In this document: piece after piece, positions 48,755 to 57,144 of the stretch
Layout of the letters: each line of letters begins with the position of its first letter
Numbering within the stretch: the stretch's first letter is position 1
Origin: Planctomycetota bacterium
GTDB lineage: Bacteria > Planctomycetota > PUPC01 > JACPCR01
DNA length: 64,000 nt
Direction of reading: 5' to 3'
Assembly: GCA_016179685.1 (NCBI GenBank)
Contig: JACPCR010000074.1
Span: forward strand, 1 to 64,000
Made by a program: the position numbers and the translations under genes
Notes under the pieces: model-generated
What the model was told of the DNA's origin: nothing
Database searches by the model: none
What the model saw: the letters and a program-made list of their open reading frames with translations, nothing else

Positions 48755-50926
48755 ATGGGACAAGTCCGGGAAACGGGACCCCTAACGGAGAATCCGTGGG
48801 GATGCTCTTCTTCGGTCGCAGAAGGAATCCGCGGTAAGACTTCGATTGCTGGTCTCGGGCGATCCTGCTTATCCCTCTTGTCGCTCCTTCTTGCCCTCGC
48901 AGGATGTACGAACAACCCGTATCGGGAAGAAGACCATCTGCACAGGGTTCGCTACAGCTCGATCGACGAGGACCCCAAGAGCCTGGACCCCTCCTTCGCC
49001 TACGATTCGCTGTCGCTGCAAATGGTCGCGCCGATTTACGACACCCTCTTGCAGTATGCGTACCTGAAAAGACCCTACGCCCTGGAGCCGGCCCTGGCGG
49101 ACCGGATGCCGGAACGAGAGGTGTATGCCTACGAAGGGGAACTCTCCCCTCCGGCTCAGGAGTCCGACCTGGAACAGGAGATTGGCGTTCCCGTCCCGGA
49201 AGCCGAGCCGCCTGCGGAGCGGAAGACGGTGCGGCGTGAGGCCTTCCGATACCGGATCACCATCCGCCAGGGTCTCCGTTTCCAAGATGACCCTTGCTTC
49301 GAAGCCACGGGAGGAAAGGGACGCGAGGTGAGAAGTGACGACTTCCTCTACGCTTTCAAGAGGATTGCCGACCCGCTGGTCACCTGTCCCGTTCGGGCCA
49401 TCCTGGGTGAAAAGGTGGCGGGCCTGAATGGCTTCTATTTTGCCAATCGCAAGAGAATCCAGGGACAACGCGCGGCGGGGCTCGAACCTGAGACAGATTA
49501 TTCGATCCCGGTGACTGGCCTTCGGCGCATCGATGACTCTACCTTCGAGGTCTGTCTCACGGAAAAGTATCCGCAGTTTCTCTACTGGCTGGCCATGCCT
49601 TTTACGACGCCCATTCCGCGGGAGGCCGTGGAACATTACGACCCGGTACGGTTTCCAGGTCGGGAGGCCTTCCGGGACCATCCGGTGGGTACCGGCGCCT
49701 ACGTCCTGAAGGCGGGGGAATACCGGAAGGGACAGAGGATGGTGCTCGAGCGCAACCCGAATTTTCGAGAGGAACGGTATCCCGCGGAGGGCGAGCCGGG
49801 GGACCGGGAGATCGGTCTTCTCGCGGACGCAGGAAAGCTTCTGCCCCTCGTGGACACCTGGGTCTTCACAACGGTCAAGGAGTCGATCCCGCACTGGAAT
49901 CTCTTCCGGCAGGGCTACCTGGACACCTCGGGCATCCCGAGGGAGTTTTTCGACCGAGTGATCACGCCGGAAGGCGGCCTATCGCGGTCCATGGAAGAGA
50001 AGGGCGTACGGCTTTACCGGGCGAAGGAGTTGACGACCTATTATTTTGCGTTCAACATGGACGACCCGGTGGTGGGGAAGAATGTAAAGCTGCGACAGGC
50101 GGTCTCGTCAGCCATCCACACGGCGGAATACATCGAGCTTTTCCTGAACGGGCTGGGGGAGGTCGCACAGAGCCCGCTGCCGCCGGGTCTCTTCGGCTAC
50201 GATCCCGACTACCGGAATCGATACCGGCGGTTTGACCTCGACTCCGCGCGCCGCCTTCTCTCCGAGGCAGGTTACCCGGGTGGCCTCGATCCGGTGCGGG
50301 GACAGCCTCTGGAAATCCGTTACGACACGGCGCAGAACGACCCATCGGGCAAGCAATCGGTCCGGTGGCTGGTCCGGCAGCTCGAGGCGCTGGGAATCCG
50401 ACTCGTGGTGATCCTGAACGACTGGAACACGCAGCAGCAGAAGGCGGACGAGGGGAATTTTCAGCTCATCGGATACGGCTGGCTGGCCGACTACCCGGAC
50501 CCCGAGAATTTTCTGTTTCTGCTGCACAGCGAGAATCGACGCCCGGGAGTGAACTATGCCAATTACGCGAATCCCGAGTACGACCGTCTCTTCGACGAGA
50601 TGAAGGGGATGAGCAACCAGGGCGAGGAAGGCGAGAAGCGTCGCCAGATCATCGCCCGCATGGTCCGAATCCTGGAGGAAGACTGCCCCTGGGTGCCGAA
50701 CTTTCACCCGGAAAGCTACTCGCTCGTCCACTCGTGGTGCGGCGGAGTGAAGCTGCACGGGCCGGCAAATAACCTGCTCAAGTATGCACGGGTGGACCCC
50801 GAACGGCGAGCGAAGCTGCGAGGTGAATGGAATCGGCCGAATTACCCAGCAGTCTGGTGGAGCTTGGGCATCCTCGCCGCTGGCTTCCTGCCCGCCTGGT
50901 GGGTGGCCTTCCGCAGGGGCCGGTGA
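48755..50926 (+). CDS. Peptide ABC transporter substrate-binding lipoprotein with C-terminal membrane segment
   Basis: Family 5 (Opp/Dpp-type) solute-binding protein of 723 residues, longer than the usual 530-600. A lipoprotein signal ends LLALAGC with the cysteine near residue 51. The binding fold follows: YSSIDEDPKSLDPSFAYDS, QGLRFQDDPCFEATG, the PVGTGAYVLK stretch, LRQAVSSAIHTAEYIELFLNG and a NYANPEYDRLFDEM end. A hydrophobic segment (AVWWSLGILAAGFLPAWW) and a basic tail close the protein, an unusual second anchor. The ATG at 48755 sits inside an inverted repeat (48712-48765), so the start is uncertain. It is the first gene of a four-gene importer operon running to 55410. Confidence 0.85.
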   Translation: MGQVRETGPLTENPWGCSSSVAEGIRGKTSIAGLGRSCLSLLSLLLALAGCTNNPYREEDHLHRVRYSSIDEDPKSLDPSFAYDSLSLQMVAPIYDTLLQYAYLKRPYALEPALADRMPEREVYAYEGELSPPAQESDLEQEIGVPVPEAEPPAERKTVRREAFRYRITIRQGLRFQDDPCFEATGGKGREVRSDDFLYAFKRIADPLVTCPVRAILGEKVAGLNGFYFANRKRIQGQRAAGLEPETDYSIPVTGLRRIDDSTFEVCLTEKYPQFLYWLAMPFTTPIPREAVEHYDPVRFPGREAFRDHPVGTGAYVLKAGEYRKGQRMVLERNPNFREERYPAEGEPGDREIGLLADAGKLLPLVDTWVFTTVKESIPHWNLFRQGYLDTSGIPREFFDRVITPEGGLSRSMEEKGVRLYRAKELTTYYFAFNMDDPVVGKNVKLRQAVSSAIHTAEYIELFLNGLGEVAQSPLPPGLFGYDPDYRNRYRRFDLDSARRLLSEAGYPGGLDPVRGQPLEIRYDTAQNDPSGKQSVRWLVRQLEALGIRLVVILNDWNTQQQKADEGNFQLIGYGWLADYPDPENFLFLLHSENRRPGVNYANYANPEYDRLFDEMKGMSNQGEEGEKRRQIIARMVRILEEDCPWVPNFHPESYSLVHSWCGGVKLHGPANNLLKYARVDPERRAKLRGEWNRPNYPAVWWSLGILAAGFLPAWWVAFRRGR

Positions 50927-51045
50927 GCCGGCCGTGCTGACCATTCTCCCGATACCGAAGAACGGAATAAAACGCCATTCGGAAAGGTCCTGAAGGTGGG
51001 TTCGAAGCCGCCCCAGGGCGCTTCGCTCCCCGGACTCCTGTAGCC

Positions 51046-53178
51046 ATGTTGACCTACGTCCTGCAACGCATCCTCTACGCCGTCCCGATCGTGGTCCTCG
51101 TGGCTCTGGTGACGTTCATGCTGTTCTTCATGGTCGTTCCTCCGGAGGTCATGGCCCGGAGACACCTCAGCGCCAAGAATCCAACGCGCGAGGACATTCA
51201 GAATTGGCTCGAAAAACATGGGTACGACAAGCCCTTGTTCGTGAATCTCGAAACCGCGAACGGCGGCCAGACCCGGTACGCGGACAGCCAGTTCGTGCGC
51301 CACCTGCGGAGCGTCTTCCTCTTCGACTTCGGGAAGTCGGACCAGACGGGCGAGCCGGTGAGGGATATCCTCCTCCGGCACATGGGGCCATCCCTGATGC
51401 TCATGGTCCCCGCCTTCATTCTCTCTCTGTTCCTCGACATCGCCCTGGCGCTCCTCATCGCCTATTGCCGGGGAACTTACGTGGACCGCTGGGCGTTGGT
51501 CGCCTGCGTCCTGTTGATGGCCGTCCCGACGCTCGTCTACATCATCGCCGGGCAGACCCTGTTCAGCCTGGTGCTTCGCCTCAGCCCCATCGCCGGGTGG
51601 GACGATGGGCTTCAGGCGGCCAAGTTCCTCTACCTCCCCATCGTGCTCGCCATTCTGGCCGGGCTGGGCGGCAGCATCCGGTTCTACCGCACGGTGATGC
51701 TCGAGGAGTTGACACGGGACTATGTCCGGACGGCCCGGGCCAAGGGCAGCCGGGAAAGCCGGATTCTCTTTCGAGACGTGCTCAAGAATGCCATGATCCC
51801 CATCCTCACTTCGGCGGTAATGTCCATCCCGTTCCTTTTCCTCGGCAGCCTGTTGCTCGAAAATTTTTGCGGCATCCCGGGCCTGGGCTCTCGCTTGATC
51901 GACGCCATCAACGCCTCGGATTTCGCCGTGATCCGTTCCCTCGTGTTCCTCGAAACGCTGCTCTTCATCCTCGGCCTCGTGCTGACCGATGTGAGCTATA
52001 CCCTCGTGAACCCGCGGGTGCGGTTCGAAGGCACCCCCCTCAATCGCATGGTGGTCCCGGTCCTGCTCGGGGCCGGGGCGGTGCTGGCCGCAGGCGCGCT
52101 GGTGCGGACCGGCGTCCGGATGCTGCACCGCGCTCCCGATGCCGGCCACCTCATGCAAAAACCCTGGATTCTGGAGAATCTCGTGACGGCCGGAGTCCTG
52201 GCCCTCGGACTCTTCCTCCTGCATCAGGCCTGCAAAAGGGCTTACTGGCGGGAGGCCTTCCGGCGCGTGGCGCAGAACCGTCTTGCCCTCGTCGCCCTGG
52301 GCGTGGTAGGCCTCTATACCGCCGCCGGCTTTCTCGATAGCATCTCCTGGAAGGATGCGGCCACGGACCTGAGGCCGCGGTCGCTGCTGGACCGGGTGTT
52401 CCGGAGGGACGCGGAACGGCGGGAGCGGACCTACTCGTCGCCGCTGGCACTGGAGGAGTTTACGGGCCGGCCAGCGAGGCCCCTCGAAAACGGCCCGCAT
52501 CTCCTCGGCACCGACAGCACCGGCGAGGATGTCTTCTACCTGACGCTCAAAGGGATTAGAACCGCCCTCATGATCGGTCTGTTCACGACGCTCCTCATCA
52601 TCCCGATTGCCGCTGGAATGGGCATCGCCGCCGGCTACTTCCGCGGATGGGTCGATGACACGGTCCAGCTCCTGGCCACCCTCATGGCCTCTATCCCTGA
52701 AATCTTGCTCCTCGTCGCCCTCATGACAGTCCTCGACCGCGGCCTGCCCCAGCTCTGCTTCGCCCTGGGCGTAACGAGCTGGGTCGGCCTCTGCCGCCTC
52801 CTCCGGGGAGAGACGCTCAAGCTGCGGGATCTCGAATACGTCCAGGCCGCAGAAGCCCTGGGCATCACGACGCTCGGCATCCTCTGGCGGCACGTCCTCC
52901 CCAATGTCATGCACCTCATCCTCATCACCTTCGTCCTCCGCTTCAGCGCCTTGGTCATGTCCGAGGTGACACTCAGCTACCTCGGCATCGGAGTCGGCCC
53001 TGGGACGGGAAGCTGGGGCACGATGATCGACGGAGCGCGCCTCGAGCTGGCCCGAGACCCCGTGATCTGGTGGAATCTGGCCAGCGCGTTCGGGGCCATG
53101 TTCCTGCTCGTCCTGTCGTTCAATTACTTCGGCGACGTCCTCCGCGATGCCCTCGACCCGCGCTTGAGGGAACGCTAG
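51046..53178 (+). CDS. Fused DppB-DppC-type peptide ABC transporter permease
   Basis: Single polypeptide of 710 residues that contains both permease halves of a peptide importer. Residues 1-330 are DppB-like: MLTYVLQRILYAVPIVVLV, then a periplasmic region and the EAA-type loop RAKGSRESRILFRDVLKNAM. After two extra hydrophobic segments (about 343-360 and 377-400), residues about 400-710 are DppC-like, with the OppC N-terminal segment (REAFRRVAQNRLALVALGVV) and the second EAA loop (AEALGITTLGILWRHVLPN). Each half would dock to one ATPase. The usual separate genes are thus joined, fixing subunit stoichiometry. It follows the binding protein by 119 bases and precedes the two ATPases. Confidence 0.9.
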   Translation: MLTYVLQRILYAVPIVVLVALVTFMLFFMVVPPEVMARRHLSAKNPTREDIQNWLEKHGYDKPLFVNLETANGGQTRYADSQFVRHLRSVFLFDFGKSDQTGEPVRDILLRHMGPSLMLMVPAFILSLFLDIALALLIAYCRGTYVDRWALVACVLLMAVPTLVYIIAGQTLFSLVLRLSPIAGWDDGLQAAKFLYLPIVLAILAGLGGSIRFYRTVMLEELTRDYVRTARAKGSRESRILFRDVLKNAMIPILTSAVMSIPFLFLGSLLLENFCGIPGLGSRLIDAINASDFAVIRSLVFLETLLFILGLVLTDVSYTLVNPRVRFEGTPLNRMVVPVLLGAGAVLAAGALVRTGVRMLHRAPDAGHLMQKPWILENLVTAGVLALGLFLLHQACKRAYWREAFRRVAQNRLALVALGVVGLYTAAGFLDSISWKDAATDLRPRSLLDRVFRRDAERRERTYSSPLALEEFTGRPARPLENGPHLLGTDSTGEDVFYLTLKGIRTALMIGLFTTLLIIPIAAGMGIAAGYFRGWVDDTVQLLATLMASIPEILLLVALMTVLDRGLPQLCFALGVTSWVGLCRLLRGETLKLRDLEYVQAAEALGITTLGILWRHVLPNVMHLILITFVLRFSALVMSEVTLSYLGIGVGPGTGSWGTMIDGARLELARDPVIWWNLASAFGAMFLLVLSFNYFGDVLRDALDPRLRER

Positions 53179-53230
53179 GAAACTCCTCCCTCCAGAGGAC
53201 CCTGCGCGCATCGCTTCATGGGTTTGAATC

Positions 53231-54202
53231 ATGGCTGACCGACCTCTCCTGGAAGCACGGAATCTCCGGACCTATTTCCGGACGCGCGAGGGGATCGCCC
53301 GAGCGGTGGACGGCGTCTCCTTCACGCTCGCCCGAGGCGAGACCCTCGGCCTCGTGGGCGAGTCCGGGTGCGGCAAGTCCGTCACCGCCCTCACCCTCAT
53401 GCAGCTCGTCCCGGAACCCGCCGGTTACCTCGCCGGGGGAGAAATCGTCCTCGACGGCGACAACCTGGTGCTCTTCACGCCGCGGCAAAAGCGGGAGATG
53501 CGGGGCAAACGCATGGCCATGGTCTTCCAGGACCCCATGACCGCCCTTAATCCCGTCTTTACCATCGGCAGCCAGATCGTGGAAACCATCCGGCAGCACC
53601 GGAAAGCTACCCGCCACGAGGCCAGACGACGGGCCATCGAGATGCTGGAACGCGTGGGCATCCCTCTGCCCGAGCAGCGATTCGGCGAGTATTCTTACCA
53701 GCTCTCCGGCGGCATGCAGCAGCGGGCCATGATCGCCATGGCGCTGTGCTGCCAGCCGGACATCCTGATCGCTGATGAGCCCACTACGGCGCTGGACGTG
53801 ACCATCCAGGCGCAAATCCTGGACCTGCTGAGGGCGCTTCAGAAAGAGTTCGGCATGGCCATCCTGCTCATCACACACAACCTGGGCGTCGTGGCCGAGA
53901 TGGCCCACCGGGTCTCCGTCATGTACGCCGGTAAAATCGTCGAATCGGCCCCGGTGGACGCCCTGTTTCGGCAGCCGAAGCATCCCTATACCATCGGGCT
54001 GTTTGGCAGCCTGCCCTCTCGGAACTGGCGTGGCCGCCGCTTGCGCGCCATACCGGGCATCGTGCCTCCGGCGACCCAGTTCCCCTCGGGCTGCCGATTC
54101 TGCACCCGCTGCGAGAAAGCCATGGACGTGTGCCGCCGGGAGGAGCCCGCGCTGAAAGCCGTGGCGACAAGCCACGAAACGGCCTGCTTCCTTTATCCAT
54201 GA
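53231..54202 (+). CDS. Peptide ABC transporter ATP-binding protein (DppD/OppD-like)
   Basis: ATPase of 323 residues of the Opp/Dpp type. Walker A GESGCGKS lies at about 39-46, the signature is LSGGMQQR, and Walker B is [12 protein letters not shown]. The C-terminal oligopeptide-transport domain contains the [12 protein letters not shown] segment and a run of cysteines ([14 protein letters not shown]...) that ligates an iron-sulfur or zinc site in relatives. It pairs with the DppF-like protein at 54394 to power the fused permease. The gene starts 52 bases after the permease stop. A 190-base gap with short GGCTGTAGG and GCCTCC repeats separates it from the second ATPase. Confidence 0.92.
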   Translation: MADRPLLEARNLRTYFRTREGIARAVDGVSFTLARGETLGLVGESGCGKSVTALTLMQLVPEPAGYLAGGEIVLDGDNLVLFTPRQKREMRGKRMAMVFQDPMTALNPVFTIGSQIVETIRQHRKATRHEARRRAIEMLERVGIPLPEQRFGEYSYQLSGGMQQRAMIAMALCCQPDILIADEPTTALDVTIQAQILDLLRALQKEFGMAILLITHNLGVVAEMAHRVSVMYAGKIVESAPVDALFRQPKHPYTIGLFGSLPSRNWRGRRLRAIPGIVPPATQFPSGCRFCTRCEKAMDVCRREEPALKAVATSHETACFLYP

Positions 54203-54393
54203 CCTGCTGAGGAATTCTTATGTCATTGGGCCATGAGCAGTTGCGTGACCCGGTCCAGAGAGAGGCTCGCACGGAATCGCGATGAGCCGGGAAAGGCTGT
54301 AGGCTGTAGGTGTTTGGACCAGGCCATCCGTGGCCTTTCGGTCCCTCCAGCCTCCAGCCTCCCGCCTCCCGCCCAACCATCTGAGCAGTGACG

Positions 54394-55410
54394 ATGCAGG
54401 AATCCTCATCCACGCCGGTCCCCAATGGCCCCCTCATCCGGGTCCGTGACCTCCGCACCTGGTATCCGGTGCGCCGCGGCGTCCTCCAGGCGATCGCCGG
54501 CCACATCAGGGCGGTCGATGGCGTCAGCCTCGACATCCCGGCGGGCAAGACCCTGGCGCTGGTTGGCGAATCCGGCTGCGGCAAGACCACGGCAGGCAAG
54601 AGCATCCTCAGGCTCGTGCGGCCCACCTCCGGACAGATTCTCTACGGAAGGATGGACCTGGCGCGGCTGCCCGAAGCTGAGTTGAGACCGATCCGGCGTG
54701 ATCTCCAGGTGATCTTCCAGGACCCCTACAGTTCCCTGAATCCGAGGCTGACCATCGCGGAGACGGTGATGGAAGGCATGGAAATCCACGGCATCGGAGA
54801 AAGCGGGCAGGAGCGCAGGGAACGTGCGGCGGAGCTGCTGGAGCGCGTGGGGCTCGGTCACGACGCGCTCGGCAGGTATCCGCATGAATTCTCCGGAGGC
54901 CAGCGACAGCGCATCGGCATCGCCAGGGCCCTCGCCGTCCAGCCGAAATTCATCGTCTGCGATGAACCGGTCAGCTCCCTGGACGTCTCGATCCAGGCGC
55001 AGATTCTCAATCTGCTGAAGGAGCTGCAGGAGGAGTTTCACCTCACGTACCTCTTCATCACGCACGATCTGGGCGTCGTGGAGTACTTGGCGGACCAGGT
55101 GGCGGTGATGTACCTGGGAAAGATCGTGGAAGAGGCGTCCTGCGAGCAGATCTTCGACCGGCCCCTGCATCCCTACACGCAGGCGCTTCTCTCCGCCGTG
55201 CCCTCGGCGCAGCCGGGGTCAGCCTCCCGGCGCATCATCCTCAAGGGCGACGTGCCCTCGCCGATGCACCCGCCCTCGGGCTGCCCCTTCCACCCGCGCT
55301 GCCCCGCGGCCGAGGCCGGGTGCGCCCGCACGGAGCAGAGGCTCGCCGAGCTCGAGACCGGCCACCGGGTCCGCTGCAGTGTGGCGGAACGAAAGCACCG
55401 TGCCTCATAA
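54394..55410 (+). CDS. Peptide ABC transporter ATP-binding protein (DppF/OppF-like)
   Basis: ATPase of 338 residues, partner of the DppD-like protein. Walker A is [15 protein letters not shown], the signature is [15 protein letters not shown], and Walker B is [12 protein letters not shown]. The C-terminal region has the [12 protein letters not shown] and [14 protein letters not shown] elements of the Opp/Dpp family. An ATG six bases upstream (54388) is also in frame. Last gene of the importer operon. The substrate is probably di- or oligopeptides, but a family 5 binding protein can also carry nickel, heme or sugars. Confidence 0.92.
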   Translation: MQESSSTPVPNGPLIRVRDLRTWYPVRRGVLQAIAGHIRAVDGVSLDIPAGKTLALVGESGCGKTTAGKSILRLVRPTSGQILYGRMDLARLPEAELRPIRRDLQVIFQDPYSSLNPRLTIAETVMEGMEIHGIGESGQERRERAAELLERVGLGHDALGRYPHEFSGGQRQRIGIARALAVQPKFIVCDEPVSSLDVSIQAQILNLLKELQEEFHLTYLFITHDLGVVEYLADQVAVMYLGKIVEEASCEQIFDRPLHPYTQALLSAVPSAQPGSASRRIILKGDVPSPMHPPSGCPFHPRCPAAEAGCARTEQRLAELETGHRVRCSVAERKHRAS

Positions 55411-55457
55411 AGTGGATTTGGATGCAAGCTCGCACTGTTTCCAAGGCCGATCGATGA

Positions 55458-55495
55458 GACGAGTCTGCAAGTGCCTTTGCGCTTGCAAGCTCGTC
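55458..55495. repeat. AAGTGC-core palindrome after the importer operon
   Basis: GACGAGTCTGCAAGTGC (55458-55474) pairs with 55479-55495 at 14 of 17 positions around CTTT. It begins 47 bases after the last stop codon of the peptide importer. The outer GACGAG/CTCGTC arms resemble those of the palindrome at 5916-5961. Confidence 0.6.
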
Positions 55496-55542
55496 TACGG
55501 CAGGTGTGCTTGTCATCGGGCGGCGTCCCTTCTCACCTGAGC

Positions 55543-55570
55543 TTGACAATTTCGCATATTATGCTATATC
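55543..55570 (+). promoter_or_regulatory. Strong sigma-70 promoter giving a possibly leaderless mRNA
   Basis: A perfect -35 TTGACA (55543-55548) and TATATC (55565-55570) are separated by 16 bases, in an AT-rich island. The GTG start of the ATPase is at 55577, six bases after the -10 hexamer, which is where transcription would begin. The mRNA would then have no leader. Confidence 0.55.
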
Positions 55571-55576
55571 AAAATT

Positions 55577-56782
55577 GTGATATTACGAGATACGCTATTG
55601 AATGTTCTCCGCAGTCAACGGCCCGTGACAACTCCAGCCCCGGAGGTCGCTCGGGCTCTCGGAAAGAAAATCCCGCTTTCCACTTCGCACGCGGTGGTCC
55701 TGACCGGCATTCGGCGATGCGGCAAGAGCACCCTGCTGGCTCAAATTCTTAATCGAGCGCAGCCTGCCGCCTTCATCACCTTCGAAGATACCCGACTCTT
55801 CCAGCTCGAAGTTCAGGACTTCTCCACCCTCCTATCCGCTCTGGATGAGGTCTGCCCTGCCAATGCGGCGGTCGGGCTGGACGAGGTCCAGGAACTCTCC
55901 GAATGGCAGAGGCTGGTTCGCGCTCTTCTCGACCGAGGACGGACGGTCTACGTCACAGGCTCCAACGCATCGCTCCTGGGCCGGGAACTCGGGGTCAGGC
56001 TCAGCGGGCGTCATCTTTCGTTCGAAGTGCATCCCTTCAGCTATTCCGAGTATCTGGATTACACGCGGCAGCCGGTGAGCGAAGCCTCGTTTCGGGCGTA
56101 CCTGGACGACGGCGGTTTCCCCGAGTACCTGCGGGAGCGCAATGACCATATTCTGCATGAGCTGGTGCGAGACGTGATCCGCCGTGACATCGCGTCTCGC
56201 TATGGGTTACGCGAGCTGCGCCACCTCATGAATCTGGCCCTCTTCCTGCTGGCCAATACAGGCCAGGCCTTCTCGCTCCAGCGGCTCACAAAGTCGTTGG
56301 CGGTCCCAACAGTCGGCCAGACGGCCCGTTACGTCGAGTACCTCCAGGATGCCTATCTCCTGATGGCGTTGCCAAAGTTCGGCCCGGCGTTCAGGAAGCG
56401 GGTCGTCAGTCCCCGCAAGTATTACGCAGTAGACAACGGGCTTCGCAGAGCCAATTCTCCGCAAGCTGCTCCTGACGTGGATCATCGGCTGGAAAACGTG
56501 GTTTACCTCGCGCTGCAGGAAAAACACCCCGACGTCACTTACGCAGGCGAACGTGACCTCTGGGAGTGTGATTTCATTGCTGGCGATGCCGCTATCCAGG
56601 TCTGTGCGGAACTGACCGAAAGCAACAAGGCGCATGAGCTGGCGGGCCTTCTTCATGCCGTCCAGCTTTGCGGCAGTCGCCGGGCCATGGTGCTGACTCT
56701 CCATCAAACGGACCGATTCGCGGTGGAGGGCTTTAACGTCCACGTTGTCCCGGTTTGGAGGTGGCTCTGCGAGTCCGAATAG
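55577..56782 (+). CDS. DUF4143-type AAA ATPase
   Basis: Cytoplasmic protein of 401 residues with an N-terminal AAA domain (Walker A GIRRCGKSTL, 44-53; Walker B VGLDEVQ, 99-105; the arginine-rich sensor region HLSFEVHPFSYSEYL) and a C-terminal DUF4143 region with a degenerate restriction-endonuclease-like fold. The family is abundant in bacteria and archaea, often laterally transferred, with no settled function. A GTG start is preceded by a promoter rather than a ribosome site. Composition is less GC-rich than its neighbours, consistent with recent transfer. A perfect 16-pair hairpin ends the unit. It is not in an operon. Confidence 0.85.
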   Translation: MILRDTLLNVLRSQRPVTTPAPEVARALGKKIPLSTSHAVVLTGIRRCGKSTLLAQILNRAQPAAFITFEDTRLFQLEVQDFSTLLSALDEVCPANAAVGLDEVQELSEWQRLVRALLDRGRTVYVTGSNASLLGRELGVRLSGRHLSFEVHPFSYSEYLDYTRQPVSEASFRAYLDDGGFPEYLRERNDHILHELVRDVIRRDIASRYGLRELRHLMNLALFLLANTGQAFSLQRLTKSLAVPTVGQTARYVEYLQDAYLLMALPKFGPAFRKRVVSPRKYYAVDNGLRRANSPQAAPDVDHRLENVVYLALQEKHPDVTYAGERDLWECDFIAGDAAIQVCAELTESNKAHELAGLLHAVQLCGSRRAMVLTLHQTDRFAVEGFNVHVVPVWRWLCESE

Positions 56783-56828
56783 CTCCTATTGAAATCCGTT
56801 CCGCCCTTCGGGCTCCGCAGATTTCAGC

Positions 56829-56865
56829 GACTGACCTGTTTCGGCTTCGCCGAAACAGGTCAGTC
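56829..56865. terminator. Perfect 16-pair hairpin after the DUF4143 gene
   Basis: GACTGACCTGTTTCGG (56829-56844) and CCGAAACAGGTCAGTC (56850-56865) enclose CTTCG. It begins 46 bases after the ATPase stop. On the minus strand the flank reads TTTTCTCTTTT before the stem, so neither direction gives a clean stem-plus-T-tract. Confidence 0.6.
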
Positions 56866-56924
56866 AAAAGAGAAAAATCTTATAACTTATTTATGTACAA
56901 TCAGTTAAAACGAAACGGCGTGCC

Positions 56925-56988
56925 TTCTCAATAAGGTCGGGGAGATGGACCCGCCCGACTTCATAATCGATGATGATTCAGCACTTAT
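56925..56988 (+). repeat. 17-mer fused to the segment shared with 45263
   Basis: TTCTCAATAAGGTCGGG (56925-56941) is a member of the dispersed 17-mer set. It overlaps the 22-base block (56937-56958) identical to 45263-45284. The compound is the longest version of the repeat in the window and suggests a larger ancestral element of which the other sites are fragments. Confidence 0.6.
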
Positions 56989-57144
56989 GGAGCAGTTGCC
57001 GACCCAATCCCCAAACCCGACGCGTGCGAGATCGTGAAAATTCGCTGAATCCCCACGAGAACAGCCGCTTTGCGAAGCGCTTGCTGTACCCCTTTTCAGT
57101 TCTGGCCGCACGAGATGCACGCGCAGGTCTGAGGCAACGCTTCG

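Larger units (their letters stand above)
56783..57144. other. Intergenic region with hairpins and a repeat segment
   Basis: About 360 bases. It holds an imperfect hairpin around 56790-56827 (GAAATC.../...GATTTC), the perfect hairpin at 56829-56865, and an AT-rich stretch before the 17-mer TTCTCAATAAGGTCGGG (56925-56941), which runs into the segment shared with 45263. No gene is supported. The prenyl-type CoA synthetase gene ends at the right side. Confidence 0.5.

Noticed and set aside
50990..51030. GGTGGGTTCGAAGCCGCC, resembling a tRNA T-arm
   Set aside because: No acceptor stem, anticodon arm or D-arm can be drawn around it; it lies in a 119-base gap before the permease.
50842..53232. Minus-strand frame of 796 codons opposite the fused permease
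   Set aside because: Antisense to a clear membrane protein; its Glu/His/Gln-rich content is the usual mirror of hydrophobic codons.
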